The notes below the pieces were generated by a model. It worked only from the letters and a program-made list of their open reading frames with translations, was not told where the DNA came from and made no database searches. DNA of 64,000 nt from Sordariomycetes sp. S80-01Y. Its lineage: Eukaryota > Ascomycota > Sordariomycetes. The position numbers and the translations under genes are program-made. The first letter of the stretch is position 1; every line of letters begins with the position of its first letter. The stretch spans positions 1,736,001-1,800,000 of the forward strand of contig JAXQJY010000031.1 in the NCBI GenBank assembly GCA_037042185.1, given 5' to 3'. Shown one piece after another: positions 10,242 to 20,641 of the stretch.

Positions 10242-12590
10242 TTAGTTCCAGCCGAGGGAGTTCTCAGTGGCGACTGGAGCCGAGATGTTGGCAGTGCGGG
10301 CAGACGGGCCGCTGCCATTGCTGTCGCGTTCGCGGTTGCCGACACCGCCGTAGCTGGACATGTCCTGGCTCATGAGAGCGCCGCCCATCATAGCCGGGCT
10401 GCCGTTGCCAGTGTACTGCATCTCGGAGGAGACCTCACTCCCAGAGACAGAGCTGGTGCGGCGGTGACCCTGCTTCTTGCGCTTGTAGCGACGGGCGACA
10501 ATGAACATGGCACCACCGTAGAGGGCGGCAAGACCGAAGGCACCGACGGCAATACCAGCCTTGGTAGCTGACTCCTTGGCGGAGTTGTTGTTGTCATTGC
10601 CGGAGTCAAGCGCATCGTTGCTACCGTTGTCGTTGTCCTCGGGCTTGTCATCCACCTTGTCATCGTCATCGGTGATGTTGCCAAAGATATCGATGTCAGG
10701 GTTGATATCAACAGTCAGGTCGCGGACCAAGGCGTCGGGGTGGTTGTAGAGGTCAGAGAGAGGCTCCCACAGGTCGGTTTGAAGCTTGTCAATCAACGTC
10801 TCGGGGTAGTGAATCTTAGCGATGGTGGTGATGTAGCCCCACTTGTCCTCGGTATCCTCAGGGTTCAGCTCGAAGACCTCAACCTTATCGATGTTGAATT
10901 CACCAGCGAAGGAGAGAGCCTTGGGCAGGTACATGAAAATCTGAGCAGCGGCCACGGGGTTCTTGGCAACGTGCTTGTAGTTCATGGGGTACTTGAAACC
11001 AATCTGAATCTCCCTGGTGCCATCTGGCTTCTTGGTCTTGGGGTTGTTGGGCAAGATGACCTTGGGAATATCGGTCGGCAGACCCGTGGAGCTAGTACCG
11101 GTCTTGGTGCCAGTGGGAGGCACGTAAGTAAAGGAGGTGGGGTCAGCGACAATAGTCGAGGGCATCCAGTCGTCGGAGTTGGTGAAGGTCGCGGTGGGCT
11201 CGATGCTAGTGACTGGAGGCTTAGGCGGCTGCGACGTCGGGATGATTGTCTCCGAAGGAGGTGGCCGAGAAGGCTCCTCAGAAACGCTAGAGGGCTCAGG
11301 CGCCGATGTGGGAGTCTGGGGTGGGTTGGGCGTCGTGGGAGCCGGGGTCTCAGTCAAGGTAGGCAGCACGGTGGGGGTTGTCGCAGACTCGGGAGGAGGC
11401 ACAGCAGAAGTCTCGTTTTGCGGCGGCGGCGGAGGCAGCTCAATGCTTGTGGACTCGCCAGGAGTAGGGTCAGGTGTAGGGATCGGCGTGGGCACACCGG
11501 TGGGACCAGAAGTAGGGACGTTGGTAGGGATATCCGTGGGAACGTCCGTAGGAATCGTCGTACCGTTGCCGGGACCGTCAGTTGGACCAGGTAGGCTGGT
11601 GGTGTCCGTGGGGTCCGGCAGAATCGGTGGCAGACTGACAGTGGGGAGAATGTCAGTCGGGATGAGAGGCGGCGAGGACGTGCCAGACGGCGGCGTGTCA
11701 GAAGGCTCAGAGGGCGGGTCGCTCTTAGTCGACGACGAAGGCTCAGGCGGGAAAAGAGTCAACGAGGGCAGGATTTCAGTGACGATGTTGCCAGGCGTGG
11801 AAGAGGTAGGCTCGGGATCAGTTCCATTGCCAGCACCACCCGTCGAGCCTGGCCCTGTAGTCTTGCTGCTGCTAGGGCCAGGCAAGACCTCGCTAATAAG
11901 CGTTGGGAGAGGATCGACGATGGGGTCCAACAGACCACCCTTGGTCGAGGTTGGCTCGCGCGTAGGCTCGGGCTCGTTTGACTGAGTCTTGGTGCCGTCT
12001 CCAGTCTTGGTGTTGTTGTTCTCGTCACCATTGCCGGCGGAGCCTGTGCCTGAAGCAGTTTTAGATGTTGCGGTCTTGGAGGGGCCGAGAACATCGCTGA
12101 TGAGAGTCGGCAGAGGGTCAACAATAGGGTCCAGAAGACCGCCCTTAGTCGAAGTCGGCTCAACTGTAGCCTTGGGGCGCGTCGAGCTGTCCTCGTCTTT
12201 GGTGCCGGTGGCAGTAGCGGTGCCGTTGGTTCCACCGTTTCCTCCATTACCCCCATTGCCTCCACCGTTGCTGTCGTCGTCGTCGCCGATAAGACCAGGA
12301 ACCACGATACCAGTCGGTCCAATCAGGATACCAGAGTCGCTAGGCTCGTCCTTGCCAGGTTTCGTGGACTTCGGGGTCTCAGTCGAGTCTCCGTCCCCGA
12401 GAAGGCCGCCCAAGAGGTCATCGAGCAATTGGGGATCCCGCTTGGTCGCTGTTGTGTCGGGTTCGGAGGCGTTCGCAACCTGACGCTTGACTTGGCGAGG
12501 GTAGTAGATTCGAGGTCGACTGGGCTCAGCGGTAACGCCAGAGAGCGCGAAGGCAAAGGCCGCAGCCAGAGCCAGAGACTTTGAGTGCAT
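10242..12590 (-). CDS. MSB2: Signalling mucin Msb2 (single-pass surface sensor)
   Basis: A 782-residue single-exon protein. A signal peptide (MHSKSLALAAAFAFALSGVTA) is followed by two dibasic KR sites, a long Ser/Thr/Pro-rich mucin region (about 120-480), a conserved extracellular domain just outside the membrane, a helix at about 678-699 (AGIAVGAFGLAALYGGAMF) and a cytoplasmic tail starting RRYKRKK and ending RTANISAPVATENSLGWN. That tail is the hallmark of filamentous-fungal Msb2, which senses surface or stress cues and feeds the Cdc42-MAPK pathway. The segment STKGGLLDPIVDPLPTLIS occurs twice (near residues 147 and 214). The start is the first ATG in the frame. It is preceded by a very long non-coding stretch. 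Confidence 0.88.
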   Translation of the reverse strand: MHSKSLALAAAFAFALSGVTAEPSRPRIYYPRQVKRQVANASEPDTTATKRDPQLLDDLLGGLLGDGDSTETPKSTKPGKDEPSDSGILIGPTGIVVPGLIGDDDDSNGGGNGGNGGNGGTNGTATATGTKDEDSSTRPKATVEPTSTKGGLLDPIVDPLPTLISDVLGPSKTATSKTASGTGSAGNGDENNNTKTGDGTKTQSNEPEPTREPTSTKGGLLDPIVDPLPTLISEVLPGPSSSKTTGPGSTGGAGNGTDPEPTSSTPGNIVTEILPSLTLFPPEPSSSTKSDPPSEPSDTPPSGTSSPPLIPTDILPTVSLPPILPDPTDTTSLPGPTDGPGNGTTIPTDVPTDIPTNVPTSGPTGVPTPIPTPDPTPGESTSIELPPPPPQNETSAVPPPESATTPTVLPTLTETPAPTTPNPPQTPTSAPEPSSVSEEPSRPPPSETIIPTSQPPKPPVTSIEPTATFTNSDDWMPSTIVADPTSFTYVPPTGTKTGTSSTGLPTDIPKVILPNNPKTKKPDGTREIQIGFKYPMNYKHVAKNPVAAAQIFMYLPKALSFAGEFNIDKVEVFELNPEDTEDKWGYITTIAKIHYPETLIDKLQTDLWEPLSDLYNHPDALVRDLTVDINPDIDIFGNITDDDDKVDDKPEDNDNGSNDALDSGNDNNNSAKESATKAGIAVGAFGLAALYGGAMFIVARRYKRKKQGHRRTSSVSGSEVSSEMQYTGNGSPAMMGGALMSQDMSSYGGVGNRERDSNGSGPSARTANISAPVATENSLGWN

Positions 12591-15567
12591 CCTTGCGGTC
12601 GTCAAAGCAGGTGTGTGAGATGTATGTGTGAACGAATGTTGTGACGCTGTGAGCGTAGTACTGCAAGCGTGAGCGACAGGTCGCGCAACCGAGGTGAAGG
12701 GATGGTCTCACTGCTAGGTGCAATTTGTAACGAATGTACGTGACAGAAGTCTGTAGCGAGTGATCTGTGACGGCATGAGCAAAGGGAGAGAGGGCAATAA
12801 TTGGGCGATCACATACATTGTACGGTATGTACTAGTGTGTATGGAATATACGATGTATGTGCGATGCGATTTGTAAAAGAGCGACTTGACGATAAATCGT
12901 CAGGAGTTGAGCAAGCGGTTCGAGCGAGTCGTCGTCAGAACAGAACGTCGTCGGGATCGGTTGTCGTCAAAAGAAAGGTAACTCGGTCAACGGTTGTCGA
13001 AGTTGTCGTCAATCGTCAGTTGGCATTTACGCGAGGAACCTGTTTTGCGACCAGTGACCCGAACATGAGACGCCTGCTTTGAAGCAATAGAACCCAAAAG
13101 CAAATCTCGAGAACCGAGAAGGCAATTGAAGGCGCACAGAGCGCTGGTCGAGAAGTGAAGGAAGCGACGTCGCCTGGAAGGGGGAGCTTGTCAGTGAGTT
13201 CGGCAGGGCAGTGAGGGAGAAGAAGGAGGGAAGAGAAGAGGAGGAGGGCGGCGGTGATAGCGGCGTAGCACCGTGGCAGCACCAAGCCCAGCGGGAAATG
13301 AGCACTGAGGCGAGGCCAGAGGATTGGGTCGTGTTAGGGGGGGAAGCAAGCAGGGGTGTGTCTTCACGGCTTATAGAGGCTGGGCAGGGTGTGACAGCAC
13401 TAACAGTGGAGCTGCTGGACAGCAGTGAAAGGAATGGAATCGCGAGCAGGGCCGCTGGGAAGACGCAGGAGCGGGAGGGAGAGGCGGAAGGGCGAAGAGA
13501 GCGAAAAGAGCAAGGATGGTGAGGATCCGAGGATGTTGGAAACACAAAGACAAGGGGCACAAGGGGAAGGTGGATATTGGATGCCTCACCCCTCAGGCTC
13601 AGGCCCACCACAACCACCCCCGGGAAGCCTACCTGCCGTCTATTGTTAGTACACGTGCCCTGAAGCTCCCACTGTCGCAGAATGGCCGTCCTGCCGTCGT
13701 CGCGTCTGTCTTTCTGGATGGAAACATTCGATTGACGACGCTAACATCAGATTCAATACTCGACCTTTATCGTGCATGTCGTTCTCGTGGATGATAAAGT
13801 TCAGCCATTTGTGCTCATTGACCACCCCCAATTGGCCCTGCAACCGCCCACGCGTCGCGGCCAACAGGCTCTGCCTTGGTGCAGCGTCAGCACAAGCACC
13901 AGTTCCAGTTCCAGCTCCAGCTTTCTGCGACACTGCCAAAGAATGCTATCGACGCGCTTGCCCTCACGTCGAGACATTCTCACGCAAGTCTGTCTTTTCA
14001 CCTCGCCTGGACCTGTCGCCAAGATGAGTCGCGTGCCAGTTCATGGCGTTTCGCCCGCAGTCGTCGCCGTCGCCTGCCACTCTTGCCACAGTCAAACACG
14101 AAGAGGACCTTGATTGCCCCCCCTGGTTGGAAATTGGCCCAGAGCAGCGCGACCCATTGCCGGGGGTGTGAAGCAACGGCGTTCCGGTGGAGGCCAGAAC
14201 GTGTTAACGGGTACTCGCGTTTGTGTAGGGCTTGTGCGGGGAGGACAAGTAGCTCTTCGACAAGTTCCCCTTCCACCGTTCCATCAACCTGCGGCCGGGT
14301 GTGATTTCCTGGATGCCGCCAGGGGCAGACCGACGGTCATTGGCTCACCGTCGTCTCGCGCCACGCATCGACTTTGGCTCCCCACTCCTGTTGAGAATCT
14401 GCCGTCAGCGATGCGACTCCACGATTCATCGCTCATCTCGCTCCCGGCCGAATCACTGACCACTCACTTCGGCACTTGGACTAATCACTCTGCATTCAAA
14501 TCTCAGCAAGTGCACGTTGACGGTGTGCGCAACACTCCGGCAAGAGGCGGGTGCACCACAGTATTCGCCTGCTCAACAAGCACTCGATGGATCCCTTGGT
14601 ACCATCACATTTCTTAGGTCAAACATCGCCTCGGCAGCCCGCCGTCTCCCACGTTGTGACTCTCATTTCGGCCCACCGTCGTCGTCGTCGCCAACTCTCG
14701 GCGCTGCAGGCGCTGCAGTCGCTCAGGCACAGGCACCCAGCGCGTTGACGCCAGTAACACGCGTAGGACTTATCCAGGTCCACGCCGGCACAGGCTCGAT
14801 TGCCGTTGGACACGGCTTGATTCAAACTTCTCATTCTCAGCCTGGCTCATTGATAGACAAGTTTAGCTTTTCTGCTTGCAGGTCCCTCGCTGCAAGTGAC
14901 GGGAGAAGGCTGGGCGGGAAACAGACCGATCGTTTCCACGTGTCACTTGATGCGCCAGCCGCCGAGTCTCCGGGCTCTGGGTGTGCGATTTCAGGAGTGC
15001 CTGACGGTAGGTGCGAGTATTGATGTGCGTTGGCCGATCGGAGTTCTGGACCCTCCACCGTACGACAAGGGATTGTGGTGGTTACGAGAGCCTGCGCAGT
15101 AACACGATGGACTTTCCTGACTCGACGCGTAAATGCGCCGACCACCAGACATCATTGCTTCAGGTCTTTTGCGGTGAGTGAAGGTAGGAAATAACAGTTG
15201 CGACGCCCCTTCGGCACGCCTTCAGGATGTCTCAGCCAAGGCCCGGCTACGGTGGACCTAAACACTGTCGGTGCTCAATCAACATCAGTCAGCAGCTCGC
15301 CTACTGTGACGACATCGCGACATTCCCGAAGACACTCGCGTGTATACATTCCATCGCGTGGAGGGGATGATGATGCGACGTCTCTCAGCGCGCCGCGTTT
15401 CAAAACCCCCGCCATTCCAGCTCCCTCAGCTTAGTCGCGAAATGATTCATTCTCGATCGTAGCTTGTCTACCTCTGTACAAGCCATCATAATAACGAACC
15501 CTATCAAACACTAAGGGGGCTCAGGAAAGGTTCTTAGTACGCACTAATGAAAAAATGTCACTCATAT
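12591..15567. promoter_or_regulatory. Long non-coding stretch upstream of Msb2
   Basis: Nearly 3 kb without a supportable gene between Msb2 and the tRNA gene. The part nearest Msb2 (about 13.0-13.6 kb) is strongly pyrimidine-rich on the Msb2 strand and is probably a long 5' leader. Several open frames here are low-complexity Ser/Pro/Leu shadows. A large regulated promoter would fit a developmental signalling gene. Confidence 0.4.
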
Positions 15568-15665
15568 GCCAAGGTGGCCGAGTGGTCTAAGGCGTTTGTT
15601 TTAAGGTCTTTTTACCTTTTCCACAAATATCGAGAGATGCCAGAGTTCGAACCTCTGTCTTGGCA
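15568..15665 (+). tRNA. tRNA-Leu (anticodon UAA) with a 16-base intron
   Basis: The sequence folds into a type II tRNA. The acceptor stem GCCAAGG (15568-15574) pairs with TCTTGGC plus discriminator A (15658-15665). The D arm is GCC/GGC. The anticodon stem TTTGT/ACAAA encloses TTTAAG, giving anticodon TAA at 15602-15604. The long variable arm folds as ATC-GAGA-GAT, typical of leucine tRNAs, and the T arm is CAGAG-TTCGAAC-CTCTG. An intron at 15606-15621 follows position 37, the standard eukaryotic site. Internal A box (TGGCCGAGTGG) and B box (GTTCGAAC) are present for Pol III. The mature tRNA has 82 bases before CCA addition. Confidence 0.93.
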
Positions 15666-15666
15666 A

Positions 15667-15679
15667 TTTTCTTTTTTTT
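15667..15679 (+). terminator. RNA polymerase III terminator of tRNA-Leu
   Basis: TTTTC followed by a run of eight T begins two bases after the discriminator base, as expected for Pol III termination. Confidence 0.85.
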
Positions 15680-16984
15680 GCCCGGCTGCAAATTCTTTGC
15701 CCTTTTGCATTTCTGAAAAGAAGTCACTTGGTAGTGTCGCACGATGATTGATTTACCCGCCGATCATTACTTCTCGCGCTGCCTCTATGCGGTCGTTGGT
15801 GACCAGGCGAAGGAAAGGTAGGGAATGCCTATGGCTGTGTTGGCCATAGATAGAACCCGACAGCTGCAGGCACAGGCGAATGTTCTATGCCTTCCGGTTC
15901 CACATAGAGAGCTTGGGAGCAGCTGTATGTTATGTGGGATTATGTGCCACAGGAGAAGTTCTGCCTGTCCTCGTCGATAGTTGAAATCGTGCCCATTGCC
16001 TCATCTTGAATCAATGACTGCAGGCGTCGATCGGCAGACCTTTAATAGTCCATCACATATTAGATCCTCCTTAAGCTGGGAACGGAATCTTCATGCTGTT
16101 TTTGTCTATCGAGTGAGTGATAGGAGCCCCGTTTGGACGTGTTGGCATTCCTTTTTCTTTAACCATCTTGCGTCGTTGAGTTGAGCTTTAGTTCAGTTGA
16201 ATGGCGTACTGTATTTTACGACAATGTATTAAAATTACTTTGCTAAGGGACTGGTGGGAAAAGTTAACAATACCTGTTTTGTCCACGAGTTTTTGGTTAT
16301 TTAGCATCGTATGAGTGTTGTAGGAACCCCAGGATCAAGACAGCTGGTCGTGCGCACTGTTCACCAACAGCTACTCGTCTTATAGCAGAATCAACTGACC
16401 GTGAGATAAACACCCTCAGCTTGTTCAAGTCTGCAACGGAGTGAAAATCGACATCCTATCCGTGGAACACGCATCGATCTCATTAAGGAGGCAAGGCGTT
16501 GCCTGCCGTAGGGTAGTCGCAGACCCTGGGGCATCTCGGAACCAAGCCAGTTGCCTCTCGTCCCTGCACCTCCGATGATGGCTCAGGAAAAACTCCCATT
16601 GCAACATGACTTCTACGGACAAAGTACACCCGGAGCAATAGGAGAAAGCAACAGACACCAGAATAGACTTCGTGATCAACAGCCCATATTTCGGCGCCGC
16701 TGCCGAAGTCCCCACAAGCCGTTCCCGTCGCCCCCGAACAGGCACAGACCCTGATAGGCGCCAAGCCCCTGCTGGCAACCTCACCTCATCCGCCCAAGGC
16801 AGCTCCTCGTTCGAGCCCAGACCGCGATGAAACTCAACCCTCGCTAGGTCGCTTGACCTTTTTTCTTCCTTCATTCTACTTGCAGCCTTCCAGTCTTCTT
16901 TCTTGTATCTATTACGGCGCCCTTGCAGAGATTCCTCGTTTCGCCACCGCATTCACGTCCGATCCGCATCCACGCGACGCCACC
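15680..16984. other. Intergenic stretch between tRNA-Leu and Erv2
   Basis: 1.3 kb with no supportable gene. The last 150 bases are T/C-rich and are the probable promoter/leader of the Erv2 gene. A 175-codon antisense frame at 16425-16952 shows no protein-like features. Confidence 0.4.
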
Positions 16985-17656
16985 ATGGCCCGCCGCCAGC
17001 ATCTTGCGCTGACTGTCGTCCTCGCGCTCGTGGTCTTTTTTAGCATCAGCTACCTCTTCACTTCGACCTCATCTACCCCCGAGACGGCTATCTACCGTCC
17101 ACCAGTCGACAACCTCGGCTCGAGCGGCGATGCGCAGGGGTTCCAGTTAGACCTCGATGCTATGCCGGTAGGCGTCCTAGAAGGGGAAAGCATTGCGCCC
17201 AAGTTGGAGAATGCGACACTCAAGTACGTTCCTCTTTGACCCCCTCTCTGTGCTCGCGCTCCCTGCCCGCAGACCACATGCTAACGACGCAACAGAGCCG
17301 AGCTTGGCCGCGCGACCTGGAAGTTCCTGCACACCATGGCCGCACGCTTCCCCGAAAACCCCACACCCTCCGACCGCACCGCCCTCGAGACCTTCATCCA
17401 TCTCTTCGGTCGTCTTTACCCCTGCGGCGAGTGCGCGCGGCACTTCAGGGAGTTGCTAGCCGAGTACCCGCCGCAGACGAGCAGTCGGAACGCGGCGGCG
17501 GGGTGGTTGTGCTTTGCGCACAACCTGGTAAACGAGAGGCTGGAGAAGGAGATCTTCGATTGCAATAACATTGGAGACTTCTATGACTGTGGATGCGGAG
17601 AGGAGGGGAAAGGAGAGGGGAAGGGGGAGGTTGATATTGAGTTGGAGCGAGATTAG
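16985..17656 (+). CDS. ERV2: FAD-linked sulfhydryl oxidase of the ER (Erv2-like)
   Basis: Exons 16985-17223 and 17296-17656 give 199 residues; the intron uses GTACGT and CAACAG and splits a Lys codon. Erv2 passes disulfide bonds to protein disulfide isomerase in the ER lumen, using oxygen via FAD. The N-terminal helix (LALTVVLALVVFFSISYLF) is a signal anchor. The Erv/ALR domain follows: GRATWKFLHTMAARFP binds FAD, YPCGEC carries the active-site pair C123/C126, and the rest contains CARHFRELL, AAGWLCFAHNLVN and a Cys-rich shuttle tail (FDCNNIGDFYDCGCGEE). CGEC is the Erv2-type motif, unlike the mitochondrial Erv1. It ends in a Gly/Glu-rich stretch. Confidence 0.9.
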
Positions 17657-18169
17657 CAGTATATATATGCATTGGTTTTGAATATGAAATGACATGCTTT
17701 TGGGTTAGTCTGCGGCTGCAATGTGATGAAAGCGTTCAATCTAGTGCTGTTATTGTACCCTGTTCCACTATTGCGTTCAAATAATATCACGGGCGAGGAT
17801 CTGTCAGCTGGATAGAGAGCCTGGGTAGATTCTCGCAGGGGAGTCAAAGTCTTACCTACCGCAAGGGAATTGCACGATGCCGTCTAGAAAGCACAGCCTA
17901 ACTGCGCCTCCATCTAAGATAAGGGCGGAACGATATTTGCTCGCGTATGTGGAGTGGAAGTATTCCAGAGATCGAAGGCTCGTACATTGACGAATGGTCT
18001 TTTGGAGTTAGATAATCCTTCGTCGATCCACGTTCGCAAGTAGCCATTGCCCCTTATGGAAGTCGCCGTGCTGTGTAAACACTCGAATTTCTAATAAAGC
18101 GGTGCATGCTGTAGACTTTCAGTCTTTTCAAGTAGGCCATTGTGAACATCTCAAGTGACTCTATCCGCC
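17657..18169. other. Intergenic stretch between Erv2 and the trypsin remnant
   Basis: About 500 bases holding the Erv2 3' end and the former promoter of the protease gene. I see no gene. Confidence 0.4.
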
Positions 18170-19082
18170 ATGCGTCTTCCATCGCCTCTAATCGTCTTCG
18201 CTGCCTTACCATGCCTCGGTCTGTCATCAACCATCCCGGCTGACGCCAGCCACACGCCTAGCCGTCGTATCGTCGGCGGAGAGAAAGCTCAATCTGGTGA
18301 CTTTCCCTTCATCGCAAGCCTAGCCTTCGACGGTGGAAGCGCATACTGTGCCGGCTCACTGGTGAACGAAAATACAATCTTGACAGCGGCGCATTGTGTT
18401 GATGGTGCTGAGCCTTCCGATCTGACTGTCCGGTTGGGGTCGTTGGTATATCAATCTCACTTTCGCCTTATTGGACATTGGACTAATGACGATGTAGATG
18501 GCCAATGAAGGTGGACTTGTCCCTGAGCTTTCCAAGGTCATTGCTCATCCAGACTATAAGCCAGCGACGCTGAACTCGTCTGTGAACTACGACATTGCCC
18601 TACTCAAACTAACAGAGCCCGTTGGACTCAGCAACATTACTTTTGCGGTTCTCAATCTCTCACGGGAGCACCTAGCAGAGGGCACACTCATGACCGCCGC
18701 CGGATGGTGAGGTTCCATTAAACTCCACCCATAACCCGAAGCTAATGTCAACAACAGGGGGTTCACCGAGCCGGATGAAAACGAAGGCTCGGAAACTTTA
18801 CTCAAGGTCGACGTCCCTGTCGTCGATCGCAAGACATGCCAGGAGCAGTACAACAAATGGGAAGGCCACAGCACCACCATTTCGGACCATATGATCTGCG
18901 CCGGATAGGCTGAAGGAGGGAAAGATACTTGCACCAATGATAGTGGTGGTCCGCTTGTTATCGAGGGGACGAATGAGTTGGTCGGCCTGATATCGTATGG
19001 AAGAGGTTGTGCTATGGCTGGCTATCCTGGCATCTACACCGCGCCATATGCTCTCAAGAAGTGGCTCAAATGCCATCTTTAG
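18170..19082 (+). pseudogene. Trypsin-like serine protease broken by an in-frame amber codon
   Basis: Exons 18170-18445, 18498-18706 and 18758-19082 join in phase to a secreted S1 protease: signal peptide, activation site RRIVGGEKAQ, GSLVNENTILTAAHC (His57), NYDIALLKL (Asp102), trypsin-type specificity Asp189 in GGKDTC, and GYPGIYT near the end. The codon between MICAG and AEGG is TAG (18906-18908), where relatives have Tyr or Phe. Translation would stop after about 211 residues, before the catalytic Ser. Downstream the frame stays open and protein-like to the expected end at 19082. A second defect is NDSGGP instead of GDSGGP, replacing the oxyanion-hole Gly193. No splice donor lies near the stop. 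Readthrough or a sequencing error are alternatives. Confidence 0.8.
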
Positions 19083-19257
19083 GTATCTATCCGCGTATTT
19101 AAAGGGATTTGTACGGCCCAAGACCTTGTCATCAGGGTGGCTAGGCAACCAACACCTATATACAACGGATCTTCGTGCAACGACAGCCATTCACATTTGA
19201 GCACCCTTGAGCTCTCGACCTACTCGCAATGTGCCCCGTGTCTCGCGGTATTTTTAT

Positions 19258-20264
19258 TTATCGGGATTTATTCTCCACCACAAGACAAGTCGCAGCTCTC
19301 ATCATCAAGGGCTTCCGAACTTCACTTTGAGGTTGGTAGGCGCTTTGGGCATAACTCATCGGCGATGGATGCACGTTCGCGTTCGCAGATCTTCGAAGGC
19401 GTCGCTTACGCAGGACCACTCTGCCATGTATCTTGGTTAGCAACGTCGGCACCAGGGGATACGGCTATGTCTCACGCAGTTCCAGCAACAAACAGGCAGA
19501 GCGAACAGCCTGTGCCTACTCCAATGCCAATTTTCTGACCTTTTGTCAAACCTTCACCGACATATTAGTCATAGCTCCTCTTTGAATTTCAGCTTAAATT
19601 TTACATACTGTGGAGTGACCCCTCGCCGCTGCCCGGATTTCCACCGCCGTCAGTGGGCATTGGGGGTTGCGCGGTCGCTGTCGCGGTAGCATTCGAGCTG
19701 GGCAAACCGGTCGTACCCCTGGTTTGGGTAGGGCCATCAATCGTGATCGTCTGGCTTGACATGCCACATTCGTAGGCGAAAGCAGTGAACTCGGACCAGA
19801 TCAACGTCTGGCAGGCCGAGGAGATCCCCGAACTGTTTCGCGTATTAGTCAACAACGTGAGAAAGCATGGGGCCACTGAATACCAGATCATGACATTATC
19901 AAGCTCAAATCCCGAAACATCAACCGCTGTGTCCTCTAGGCTGCGGCAAGATGTTGGCACCGTACATCTGGCATCATCAGGGCAACACGCGACGTAGGCT
20001 AATTCTGAACTATCCAGCGTGCTGTTGACCTGGCATCCGTTGCCTGAACAGAACATTTGCCCATCTAATAATATTCTGATTAGCCGACTCCCGTGTGCCA
20101 GTTCTGATTAGCAATATACCATTGTCGCTCACAAATCTGCATTCATCGACTCCGGCATCCGCTATCGTGGTGCGAGTCGTCTGGGCACTCGATAGAAGCT
20201 GCGTGAACGGCGCAAAGACCGCAGTGGTAAGTATGAGAGTAATTGAATTTGCGCTCTTCACCAT
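19258..20264 (-). CDS. Cys-rich single-pass surface protein (receptor-like, unknown function)
   Basis: Four exons read by splice signals: 20264-20120, 20064-19609, 19539-19476 and 19420-19258 (275 residues). All phases agree, and introns of 55, 69 and 55 bases have GTATAT, GTATGT and GTGAGA donors and TAG/AAG/CAG acceptors with CTAAT/CTAAC branches. The product has a signal peptide (SITLILTTAVFAPFTQLLSSA), an extracellular region with about 10 Cys (VDECRF, CSGNGCQ, YVACCPDDARC, SCRSL, FAYECG), a Ser/Thr/Gly-rich stalk, one helix (KIGIGVGTGCSLCLFVAGTA) and a basic stop-transfer KRRLRR with a short tail. The layout is like WSC-type or other fungal stalk receptors, but I do not recognise the domain. 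It is divergent from the seven-helix gene. Stopping at the exon 2 frame would lose the membrane anchor. Confidence 0.6.
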
Positions 20265-20641
20265 CCTGATCACAGATCCTCATCTTTAGCGGCAGTGGAG
20301 TTGGAATTACGATGCGACGGGTGAGTGTGAGGATTGGCGAAAGAAGGTAATCCACCGTCCCTTGCGCCTAGTTATGTATGTACTCAAGCCGCGATGCATT
20401 AGTATAGTAAATATTGCTAATGATTGCCTTCAGCTGATGGCCAAGAACTGTGGCGCACATCATAGCGTTAGCATCGTGTCGAGCCATTGGATTCTTGCAG
20501 TTGTGGCTGCGCCAGAGGTCAGCTGAATTTAGGAGCTGAAAATCTCGAAGCCTTATAGTAGGGTCGATCCTGATGTAAACCTCAATTGTTTTACCCAAGT
20601 ATGCTCAGGACTTTGAAAGCGCCGTCTTCTTCAACAACTGT
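20265..20641. promoter_or_regulatory. Shared promoter of two divergent surface-protein genes
   Basis: Only 377 bases separate the two start codons, so the Cys-rich single-pass gene and the seven-helix gene probably share regulatory sequence. I see no clear TATA box. Confidence 0.4.

Noticed and set aside
10740-11985. Plus-strand frames of about 280 codons inside Msb2
   Set aside because: Shadows of the repetitive mucin coding sequence.
13027-13617. 196-codon minus-strand frame upstream of Msb2
   Set aside because: Ser/Pro/Leu low complexity produced by a pyrimidine-rich tract; more likely 5' leader of Msb2.
16425-16952. 175-codon minus-strand frame upstream of Erv2
   Set aside because: Composition is random and it overlaps the Erv2 promoter; no recognisable motif.
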